DNA from: an uncultured Selenomonadaceae bacterium
GTDB taxonomy: Bacteria > Bacillota > Negativicutes > Selenomonadales > Selenomonadaceae
Direction: 5' to 3'
Length of the DNA: 11,170 bases
Assembly (NCBI GenBank): GCA_905235425.1
Contig: CAJOKY010000101.1
Span: 1 to 11,170 of the forward strand
The translations under genes were made by a program, and so were the position numbers. This document shows, one piece after another, positions 1 to 5,466 of this stretch (the stretch's first letter is position 1; the number at the start of each line of letters is the position of its first letter). The notes below the pieces were generated by a model. It did not search any database. It was not told the DNA's origin and was given only the letters and a program-made list of their open reading frames with translations.

Positions 1-117
1 GTCAAAGAAAAAGTATGATTAACGTTTTTTTTGCAGGGAATAGGATTTTTTTGTAGCGTATTTTGAAAAAGTTGCAATTATGGGGAAACGTGGCAGTAGA
101 AGAGGCGCACAAGGACG

Positions 118-146
118 TTGCTTTTGCGTCAAAGAAAAAGTATGAT
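118..146 (+). promoter_or_regulatory. Candidate sigma-A promoter at junction of repeat copies 1 and 2
   Basis: TTGCTT (118-123), a 17-base spacer and TATGAT (141-146) match the vegetative promoter pattern well. The -35 lies at the end of repeat copy 1 and the -10 at the start of copy 2, so the promoter exists only because the units are in tandem. It points towards the DUF362 gene. A run of eight T follows shortly after the predicted start site. Confidence 0.45.
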
Positions 147-244
147 TAACGTTTTTTTTGCAGGGAATAGGATTTTTTTGTAGCGGATTTTGTAAAAGTT
201 GCAATGATGGGGAAACGTGGCAGTAGGAGAGGCGCACAAGGACG

Positions 245-273
245 TTTCTTTTGCGTCAAAGAAAAAGTATGAT
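245..273 (+). promoter_or_regulatory. Candidate promoter at junction of repeat copies 2 and 3
   Basis: TTTCTT (245-250), a 17-base spacer and TATGAT (268-273) are the equivalent of the promoter 127 bp upstream, with the -35 weakened by G to T. Transcription from here would give a leader of about 80 bases before the ATG at 361. This is the promoter-like site closest to the DUF362 gene that has good spacing. Confidence 0.4.
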
Positions 274-360
274 TAACTTTTTTTGCAGGGAATAAAATTT
301 TTTGGAAGAAATAAAGCCTAAAATAAAAATTATAAATAAAAAATATAGGAGAGCTTTAAC

Positions 361-1485
361 ATGGAAAAATCAAAAGTCTATTTCACAGATTTTCGTGTAA
401 AAGTCGGTACAAATCTGCTTGAAAAACTCAAAAAGCTTTGCATAAAAGCCGGCATTAAAAATATTAATATGGAAGGCAAATTTGTTGCAATAAAAATGCA
501 CTTCGGCGAACTCGGCAACATGGCTTTTCTTCGTCCTCAATATGCAAAAGTTATCGCCGATATCGTCAAGGAGCAAGGCGGTTTTCCGTTTTTGACTGAC
601 TGTAATACGCTTTATCCCGGCAGTCGCAAACACGCGCTTGAACATATGACTTGCGCCAATTTGAACGGCTTTAACACCACAACTACCGGTTGCCACATAA
701 TTATTGCTGACGGCTTGCGCGGCACTGATGAAGTTGAAGTGCCGATTAAAAACGCTGAAGTTTTACAAACGGCGAAAATCGGTCGCGCGATTATGGACGC
801 AGATGTTTTTATCAGTCTCGCCCACTTCAAAGGTCACGAAATGACGGGATTCGGCGGCGCTGTAAAAAATATCGGTATGGGCAGCGGCAGTCGCGCAGGT
901 AAAATGGAACAACATTCTTCCGGTAAAGTTGTAGTCAACGAGGAACTTTGTCGCGGCTGTCAACGCTGTGCAAAAGAGTGCGGCTCCGGCGCGATAACTT
1001 ACGAAAATAAAAAGGCGCATATTAATCACGATATTTGTAAAGGTTGCGGACGTTGTATCGGCGCTTGTGCATTCGACGCCATAAGCAATGAACAGTGGGA
1101 CGCGGGAAATATTCTTGATAGAAAAATGGCGGAGTACGCGCAGGCAGTATGTCAAGATCGCCCTTGTTTCCATGTAAACCTTGCAATGGATATTTCGCCT
1201 AATTGCGATTGTCACGGTGAAAATGACGCGCCGATTTTGCCAAATATCGGTATGTTCGCGTCATTCGATCCCGTTGCAATAGATCAAGCATGCGTTGACG
1301 CCTGCCAAAAAGCTACGCCGGTTGCCAACAGTCAGCTCGGTGATAATCTTGCAAAACCCGATTGGCAACATCATCATGATTGTTTCTTGGACAGCAATCC
1401 CAATGTTCATTGGAAAGAAACGTTGGAACACGCGGAAAAAATCGGTCTCGGCACGCGCGAATATGAATTGGTAATTGTAAAATAA
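361..1485 (+). CDS. DUF362 domain protein with two 4Fe-4S clusters
   Basis: A 374-aa protein. Residues 1-185 form a DUF362 domain, seen in HFGELGNMAFLRPQY (47-61) and AHFKGHEMTGFGGAVKNIGM (154-173). Two bacterial ferredoxin motifs follow: C197-x2-C200-x2-C203-x3-C207 and C226-x2-C229-x2-C232-x3-C236, each able to bind one 4Fe-4S cluster. A C-terminal part (about 240-374) returns to DUF362-like sequence with FDPVAIDQACVD. There is no signal peptide or membrane segment, so it is probably cytoplasmic. The family is widespread in anaerobes, but its reaction is not established; an electron-transfer or redox role is inferred from the clusters. The start has AGGAGAG at 347-353, seven bases before the ATG. 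A terminator follows at 1560-1594, so the gene is probably transcribed alone from promoters in the upstream repeat. Confidence 0.93.
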   Translation: MEKSKVYFTDFRVKVGTNLLEKLKKLCIKAGIKNINMEGKFVAIKMHFGELGNMAFLRPQYAKVIADIVKEQGGFPFLTDCNTLYPGSRKHALEHMTCANLNGFNTTTTGCHIIIADGLRGTDEVEVPIKNAEVLQTAKIGRAIMDADVFISLAHFKGHEMTGFGGAVKNIGMGSGSRAGKMEQHSSGKVVVNEELCRGCQRCAKECGSGAITYENKKAHINHDICKGCGRCIGACAFDAISNEQWDAGNILDRKMAEYAQAVCQDRPCFHVNLAMDISPNCDCHGENDAPILPNIGMFASFDPVAIDQACVDACQKATPVANSQLGDNLAKPDWQHHHDCFLDSNPNVHWKETLEHAEKIGLGTREYELVIVK

Positions 1486-1559
1486 GATAAATTTTATCAC
1501 TAAAAATCGCCGATAAATCCCCGCTTTTAGCGTGCGGTAGTTGACATACAAAAAATTAC

Positions 1560-1594
1560 AAGGTTCCGACTCAAAGTCAGACCTTCTTTTTTTT
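1560..1594 (+). terminator. Rho-independent terminator after the DUF362 gene
   Basis: The stem pairs AAGGT (1560-1564) with ACCTT (1581-1585) and GACT (1568-1571) with AGTC (1575-1578), with a small internal mismatch and a CAA loop. It is followed by C and then eight T (1587-1594). It closes the upstream transcription unit. Confidence 0.8.
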
Positions 1595-1617
1595 GCATCG
1601 ATACATTTTAAAAGCGG

Positions 1618-1646
1618 TTGAATAATTTCGACATATGAGTTAAAAT
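1618..1646 (+). promoter_or_regulatory. Candidate sigma-A promoter for the small gene and exonuclease
   Basis: TTGAAT (1618-1623), a 17-base spacer and TAAAAT (1641-1646) lie 31 bases before the ATG at 1678 and just after the terminator. Position and spacing fit a vegetative promoter that starts the next transcription unit. A second, overlapping choice is TCGACA (1628-1633) with TATAAA (1652-1657), 18 bases apart. Confidence 0.55.
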
Positions 1647-1677
1647 TTTAATATAAATAATTTAAGGCGGTGATAAC

Positions 1678-1869
1678 ATGCATAAAAATCCTTACAAGGG
1701 CGGTCATAAATGGTCAAATGGCTTGCCGATGTCAGATAATATTCATGATGCAATGAATATGTTTTATGAGTATGCTAAGGCTCAGGGTAATACTCAAACT
1801 CGCGCAGAAGTTTTTAAGACATTTGAAAAAATGATTATGAAAGTGGCAGGAATTAAACCGCACAAATAA
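1678..1869 (+). CDS. Small hypothetical protein, 63 aa
   Basis: I do not recognise this protein. It is 63 aa, soluble and basic, with no membrane segment, no cysteine and no known metal motif. The N-terminus is rich in Gly, His and Lys (MHKNPYKGGHKW). The rest (about residues 22-57) looks like two amphipathic helices separated by a QGNTQTRAE turn. That it is real is supported by AAGGCGGTGA at 1664-1673 four bases before the ATG, a good promoter upstream, and its own slot between a terminator and the exonuclease gene 61 bases downstream. It may be co-transcribed with the exonuclease. No function is proposed. Confidence 0.75.
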   Translation: MHKNPYKGGHKWSNGLPMSDNIHDAMNMFYEYAKAQGNTQTRAEVFKTFEKMIMKVAGIKPHK

Positions 1870-1871
1870 TT

Positions 1872-1888
1872 TTTAAGACAATCTTAAA
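1872..1888 (+). terminator. Weak hairpin between the small gene and the exonuclease
   Basis: TTTAAGA (1872-1878) and TCTTAAA (1882-1888) form a seven-pair stem with a CAA loop just after the stop codon. The stem is AT-rich and the T-rich stretch that follows (1900-1908) is interrupted and some distance away. It could be a weak terminator or an mRNA-end stabiliser; read-through to the exonuclease is likely. Confidence 0.25.
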
Positions 1889-1930
1889 TGTTCGGCAGAT
1901 TTTATTTTAATATTACGGGAGGATTTTTAC

Positions 1931-2587
1931 TTGATTCATATAGTCATTGATTTGGAAATGAATCCTATCGTCCGCAGTATGAAGGAAGTGCGGAAATTTA
2001 TTATCGATGAAGTTATAGAATTTGGCGCGGTAAAGCTTGACGAAAATTATCAGCCGATTGACGATTTTCAATGTTACGTTAAGCCGCAGTTTTGCGAAAT
2101 TAATAAACACATAACCAAACTTACCGGCATTACAAATGAGATGGTTGCCGACAAAAAAAATTTCGCCGAAGAATTTAAAAATTTTTTTGCTTGGATAGGT
2201 ACTTGGGATATGATGCTGTATTCGTGGAGTCCTTCCGATATCAAGCAACTACGCTCCGAATGTTCATACAAACTGCCGGAATTTGATTCTGAAAGAATGG
2301 AACAGCAGTGGATTGACATACAAAAAGAATTTGACGACAAAATAGGCTTGCACAGCAATTTGGCGTTAAAGCACGCAGTAGGAGCCATGAACAGAAATTT
2401 TGAAGGCACTCAACATACGGCGCTTGCAGACGCGGCAAATACCGCTGCTATTCTTACACTTATGCAGGACGACGAGGCTTTTCAAAAGACCATGCAACCG
2501 GTTATAGATTTACTTAAGCCGAAAGAGGAACTTTCTCACTCAATCGGCGATCTCTATCCCGAACTTATGAATTTTAAATGTGACTAA
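1931..2587 (+). CDS. DEDDh-family 3'-5' exonuclease
   Basis: A 218-aa protein with all three Exo motifs of the DnaQ-like DEDDh nucleases: Exo I IDLEM with D7 and E9, Exo II YSWSPSD with D103, and Exo III HTALAD with the general-base H162 and D167 (H-x4-D spacing). These bind the two metal ions that hydrolyse a phosphodiester from a 3' end. The whole protein is the nuclease domain plus about 45 residues; there is no polymerase or helicase part. It resembles stand-alone KapD/ERI1-like exonucleases more than the DNA polymerase III proofreading subunit, but whether it acts on DNA or RNA cannot be told. The start is TTG, chosen because GGGAGG (1917-1922) sits eight bases upstream and the protein then begins directly with the Exo I strand. 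A heptamer repeat begins at its stop codon. Confidence 0.9.
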   Translation: MIHIVIDLEMNPIVRSMKEVRKFIIDEVIEFGAVKLDENYQPIDDFQCYVKPQFCEINKHITKLTGITNEMVADKKNFAEEFKNFFAWIGTWDMMLYSWSPSDIKQLRSECSYKLPEFDSERMEQQWIDIQKEFDDKIGLHSNLALKHAVGAMNRNFEGTQHTALADAANTAAILTLMQDDEAFQKTMQPVIDLLKPKEELSHSIGDLYPELMNFKCD

Positions 2588-2605
2588 GCTATCAGCTACA
2601 AGCTA
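2585..2605 (-). repeat. Three heptamers of the TAGCTNN family at the exonuclease stop codon
   Basis: The + strand reads TAAGCTA, TCAGCTA, CAAGCTA without gaps. On the - strand these are TAGCTTG, TAGCTGA and TAGCTTA, the same heptamer family as the larger array at 8459-8521. The first unit contains the TAA stop codon (2585-2587). Confidence 0.6.
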
Positions 2606-2624
2606 AAGAAAGGTGATTTGACTT

Positions 2625-3392
2625 TTGAATAAGTATATTCGCATAATGCGTTTGGATCATTGGATTAAACAACTTTTCATATTGCCGGGATTTTTTTTTG
2701 CAGACCTTTTAATAAATGAAAAAATACTTTCGGAATATGTCAGTAATTTGGTAATAGCTTTTTTTGCGGTAAGTCTTATTGCCTCCGCCAACTATGTCAT
2801 AAATGAGTGGCTCGATGCGGAATTTGATAAATTTCACCCAACTAAGAAAAATCGCAGCGTCGTAACTGAAGACGTAAAAGGCAGCGTAGTTTGGATATTA
2901 TGGGGCGTCTTAACCTGCGCGGGATTTTTTATCGGTTATCTGATAAATTTTTATTTCCTTATGATGTTGGTATGGCTTTGGCTAATGGGCATCGCCTACA
3001 ACGTTAAACCTCTTCGTACGAAAGATATTTTTATTCTCGACGTGCTGACAGAATCAATTAACAATATGATTCGCCTGCTGTTAGGCTGGTTTATCGTGTT
3101 TAACGCTACGGAACCCCCTTTATTGCCGCCTATCAGTATAGTTATCGGCTATTGGATGCTTGGCGCGTTTCTTATGGCGATAAAACGCTACGCCGAATAC
3201 CGTATGATTGGAGATCCGAGTTTAGCCGGCAAGTACAGAAAATCTTTTCAAAGTTATTCGGAACAATCTTTGTTGACGAGTGCATTTTTCTACGCAATGT
3301 GTTCAGTATTTTTTGTGGGCATATTTTTGGTTGGTGTTACTCATGCCGTTTTTGATAGGACTTTTCTGCTATTATTTTTGGCTGTCTTATGA
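2625..3392 (+). CDS. UbiA-family polyprenyl-phosphate phosphoribosyltransferase, frameshifted near the 3' end
   Basis: A 255-aa integral membrane protein of the UbiA superfamily, closest in motifs to decaprenyl-phosphate phosphoribosyltransferases (DPPR synthases), which transfer 5-phosphoribose from PRPP to a polyprenyl phosphate. The first metal-binding motif is N60-E-x2-D64-x3-D68 followed by HPTKKNR (71-77). The second region has YNVKPL (125-130) and D139-VLTE. KRYAEYRMIG (187-196) is also typical. Several membrane helices are obvious (about 15-30, 42-60, 88-107, 109-125, 145-160, 168-188, 218-238). The start is TTG, with AAGGTGA at 2610-2616 eight bases upstream. The frame ends early at TGA (3390-3392), yet the expected C-terminal part continues in the +1 frame to 3546 and overlaps the HAD start by ATGA. 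The gene is therefore either damaged, mis-sequenced or recoded. Confidence 0.85.
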   Translation: MNKYIRIMRLDHWIKQLFILPGFFFADLLINEKILSEYVSNLVIAFFAVSLIASANYVINEWLDAEFDKFHPTKKNRSVVTEDVKGSVVWILWGVLTCAGFFIGYLINFYFLMMLVWLWLMGIAYNVKPLRTKDIFILDVLTESINNMIRLLLGWFIVFNATEPPLLPPISIVIGYWMLGAFLMAIKRYAEYRMIGDPSLAGKYRKSFQSYSEQSLLTSAFFYAMCSVFFVGIFLVGVTHAVFDRTFLLLFLAVL

Positions 3393-3546
3393 AAAAGATT
3401 CGGCAGTACAGAAACCTGAAAAGTTATATCGCGAAAAATACCTAATGGCGTACTGTTTTTTTGTTGCGGTGATATTCACGGCGTTAATGTTTTTTGACAT
3501 TCCGCAACTTAACGTTCTGACTGACTTAAAACTTATAAATTTATGA
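3343..3546 (+). pseudogene. Out-of-frame C-terminal end of the UbiA-family gene
   Basis: Read in the +1 frame, this stretch gives a further 67 residues with a membrane helix (MPFLIGLFCYYFW), a polar loop (SYEKDSAVQKPEKLYREK), a last helix (YCFFVAVIFTALMF) and a short tail. This is the pattern expected at the end of a UbiA-type transferase, not an independent gene. The ATG at 3343 has no ribosome binding site. The +1 frame ends in TGA (3544-3546), overlapping the ATG of the HAD gene (3543-3545), a typical coupled junction. The shift from the upstream frame must fall roughly within 3309-3345, where there are T6 (3308-3313) and T5 (3324-3328) runs. The exact point cannot be fixed without homologues. 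Confidence 0.75.
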
Positions 3547-4190
3547 AAAAATTTTTTGATTACAAAGCGTGGATATTGGATTTTGACGGCACGTTATTTT
3601 ATCAGTTGCCATTGCGAATTTCTATGGCAGCGTGGCTCGTGCTTTATTACATGCCGCATCCGCATCGTTGGAAAGAACTTTTTATGTTGCGGGAGTATCG
3701 GCGACTAAGGGAAAATTTATTGGCGGCAGATTCGGCGGATTTTTATCAGCGGCAACTTGAAATTTTAAGTCAACGCTATAATATGTCGGTACAAGAAATT
3801 TTAGACGTGGTGCAGATGTGGATGATTGAAAAGCCGAAGATTTTTATAAAAACTTTTCAGCGCAAAAAATTAATCGCGGCGATAAAATCTGCAAAACTGC
3901 GCGGCGTGACGATTGTAATTTACTCGGATAATCCCGTTGCAGAAAAAATTAAGGCGCTGGACTTCGTGCCGGAGTATGCATTTTGGAGCGACGATGATTT
4001 AATAAAATGTATGAAACCAAATCCTGCAGGGCTTAAAAATATTATAGGGCTTTTAAAACTCAATCGCGAAGAAATTTTATACATAGGCGACCGCGACGAC
4101 AGAGACGGAGCTTGCGCGAAAAATGCCGGCGTGGATTATTGCGACGTGAAAAAGTTCGTGAAGATTTTGGAGGGCGATTCTAATAAATAA
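3543..4190 (+). CDS. HAD-superfamily phosphatase
   Basis: A 215-aa soluble protein with all HAD motifs. Motif I is DFDGT with nucleophile D13 and D15. Motif II is VIYSDN with S128. Motif III is K158 in MKPNP. Motif IV is GDRDDRDG with D183 and D188 binding Mg2+. An alpha-helical cap is inserted after motif I (about residues 20-105). The start overlaps the end of the UbiA gene as ATGA, which implies translational coupling and a shared role. UbiA-type DPPR synthases leave a 5-phosphate on the ribose, so the natural inference is that this enzyme removes it to give polyprenyl-phosphoribose. That substrate is inferred from context; the sequence itself only shows a HAD phosphohydrolase. Its 3' end carries GGAGGG, the likely ribosome binding site of the next gene. 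Confidence 0.88.
   Translation: MKKFFDYKAWILDFDGTLFYQLPLRISMAAWLVLYYMPHPHRWKELFMLREYRRLRENLLAADSADFYQRQLEILSQRYNMSVQEILDVVQMWMIEKPKIFIKTFQRKKLIAAIKSAKLRGVTIVIYSDNPVAEKIKALDFVPEYAFWSDDDLIKCMKPNPAGLKNIIGLLKLNREEILYIGDRDDRDGACAKNAGVDYCDVKKFVKILEGDSNK
4169..4174 (+). promoter_or_regulatory. Ribosome binding site for the glycosyltransferase, pointing to an ATA codon
   Basis: GGAGGG lies inside the end of the HAD gene. Eight bases further on, at 4183-4185, is ATA in the glycosyltransferase frame, giving a natural-looking N-terminus (M)NKINLALI. The first usual start codon in this frame, GTG at 4210, is 35 bases away and has no Shine-Dalgarno sequence before it. The stop codon of the HAD gene (4188-4190) would overlap the new gene by a few bases. 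Confidence 0.5.
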
Positions 4191-4209
4191 AATTAATCTT
4201 GCACTGATT

Positions 4210-5457
4210 GTGTTGGTCGGAATAAATATTTTGGCTTGGATAATTGGTTGGTTTAACATTCCACATATGTATCAAGATTTTTTGGGACAGTGGAAATTGT
4301 GCGCCTACGCTCTGCGCGGCATAGATCCTTACCCGCTGATTGGTGTAAAAGTTCCTGCCGTCGAAGAGTTAGGCTCAATACCTAAAGATTGGGGTACAAC
4401 GCCGTACGGCTTGTTACTCGGCAATTTATTTTACGCCGGATTTTTGGCAATGAGTATGGCGGCATTCATACCGGATGCGCAAAATTCATTCCAAAAGGCA
4501 CTTGGCGCTTATCGCGCAACTAATGCCCCACTTGAACCTGCAGAAATTTATTTCATCGTTCTCAACGTGATATTTTTGTTGGCGACGGCGATAATTATTT
4601 TTCAGACGTTCAAAAATTTGTCAAAAAAATTGGCTTGGACTTCGGTACTGCTTGCAATATTTTCATTCTCATTGCTGATACCGCTGAAAAATACCGGCAA
4701 TGCCAGTAGCATAATTTGTTGCATGCTGATTTTAATTGCTTTTTGTCACGAAAAGTATCCGAAATTGTCGGGAATACTTTTAGCCTTTGCAATGGTCAAG
4801 CCGCAACTTGCATTGATATTCTGCTTGACGCTTCTGCTTATGCGACGATTTAAAATACTTTTCATCGCGGCGGCGATTGACATATCGGCGTGGTTAATTG
4901 TATCCTTTATAACGAAAACCGGTCCGTCCGTTTTGTTGACGGAATTTTTAGCAACGGGCGCAGGAGGAGATAAAAGTTACGCGGGAATATTCACATTGTT
5001 TACGGCGTCCGATCACCATTTGGCAGTGGGACTGAGTATGTTGGCGGGAATAATTTACGTATGCATTGGACATAAACTTTTAAGCGAATGTAAAATCAGC
5101 GTGTTTAAATTTTTCCCTGCGTGTATCGCATTAACGTTTTGGTGTTACTCTTTCTACAACGAGTTTTACATTTTAGTTTTACCTGTAATAGTATGCGTCT
5201 ACGTTATGATTGAGTCAAATAAAATGGCAATACCGTTTGTATCGGCGCTGTTTATGACGATCGGAATATTTTTTTGGATGTCTTTTATTTTGAACGGTAC
5301 AATTTCTAAACTAATGGGCGGCGTCGATTGGAATTCACTATTGAGCTTAACTTCCGTACCGGACTACGTAGTACACACTTGGATAACGCGGACATTTTTT
5401 GAAAGTGTAATAATTTTAATTGGGGTTTACCTTTGCCGCCGATTGAAAAATATTTAG
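4210..5457 (+). CDS. GT87/DUF2029-like integral membrane glycosyltransferase
   Basis: At least 415 aa, with about ten or eleven hydrophobic segments throughout. After the first membrane helix comes YQDFLGQWKLCAYALRGIDP (about residues 21-40), the D..W..A..L.G.DPY signature of GT-C fold enzymes, with the acidic residue in the first outer loop as the probable catalytic site. KNTGNASSI and LAFAMVKPQLALIF (about 195-208) resemble the N/G...KP region of GT87. Such enzymes use polyprenyl-phosphate-linked sugars on the outer membrane face. Placed right after a UbiA transferase and a HAD phosphatase, its donor is probably lipid-linked ribose or a derived pentose; the acceptor is unknown. The start is uncertain: GTG 4210 is the first standard codon but lacks a ribosome binding site and cuts into the first helix. 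An ATA at 4183 would add nine residues and has one. Confidence 0.82.
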   Translation: MLVGINILAWIIGWFNIPHMYQDFLGQWKLCAYALRGIDPYPLIGVKVPAVEELGSIPKDWGTTPYGLLLGNLFYAGFLAMSMAAFIPDAQNSFQKALGAYRATNAPLEPAEIYFIVLNVIFLLATAIIIFQTFKNLSKKLAWTSVLLAIFSFSLLIPLKNTGNASSIICCMLILIAFCHEKYPKLSGILLAFAMVKPQLALIFCLTLLLMRRFKILFIAAAIDISAWLIVSFITKTGPSVLLTEFLATGAGGDKSYAGIFTLFTASDHHLAVGLSMLAGIIYVCIGHKLLSECKISVFKFFPACIALTFWCYSFYNEFYILVLPVIVCVYVMIESNKMAIPFVSALFMTIGIFFWMSFILNGTISKLMGGVDWNSLLSLTSVPDYVVHTWITRTFFESVIILIGVYLCRRLKNI

Positions 5458-5466
5458 GTACGGAGT

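Larger units (their letters stand above)
1..303. repeat. 127-bp tandem repeat, two full copies plus a partial third
   Basis: The unit begins GTCAAAGAAAAAGTATGATT at 1, 128 and 255, an exact 127-bp period. Copies 1 and 2 differ at about five positions. Copy 3 matches only to about 295-303, has lost about two bases in the GT(8) run and then diverges into the leader of the DUF362 gene. Because 127 is not a multiple of three, no reading frame is kept between copies, which argues against a repeat protein. The array starts at base 1, so it may continue to the left of the window. It is non-coding as far as can be seen and carries promoter-like sequences at the unit junctions. Confidence 0.93.

Noticed and set aside
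19..237. A 72-codon open frame on the - strand within the tandem repeat
   Set aside because: The 127-bp unit shifts frame between copies, there is no convincing ribosome binding site, and the product is a low-complexity by-product of the repeat.
1..303. CRISPR or insertion-sequence end
   Set aside because: The 127-bp units are contiguous with no unique spacers, and no transposase or terminal inverted repeats are visible.
763..1215. 150-codon open frame on the - strand opposite the DUF362 gene
   Set aside because: It lies opposite clear 4Fe-4S cluster motifs on the + strand and has no recognisable domain; it is a shadow.
1541..1546. Perfect TTGACA -35 box after the DUF362 gene
   Set aside because: Nothing resembling a -10 lies 16-18 bases downstream; that position falls in the terminator stem.
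3280..3546. Independent small membrane protein starting at ATG 3280
   Set aside because: The first part overlaps the intact UbiA frame and has no ribosome binding site; only the part after about 3340 looks coding, and it is the missing UbiA C-terminus.
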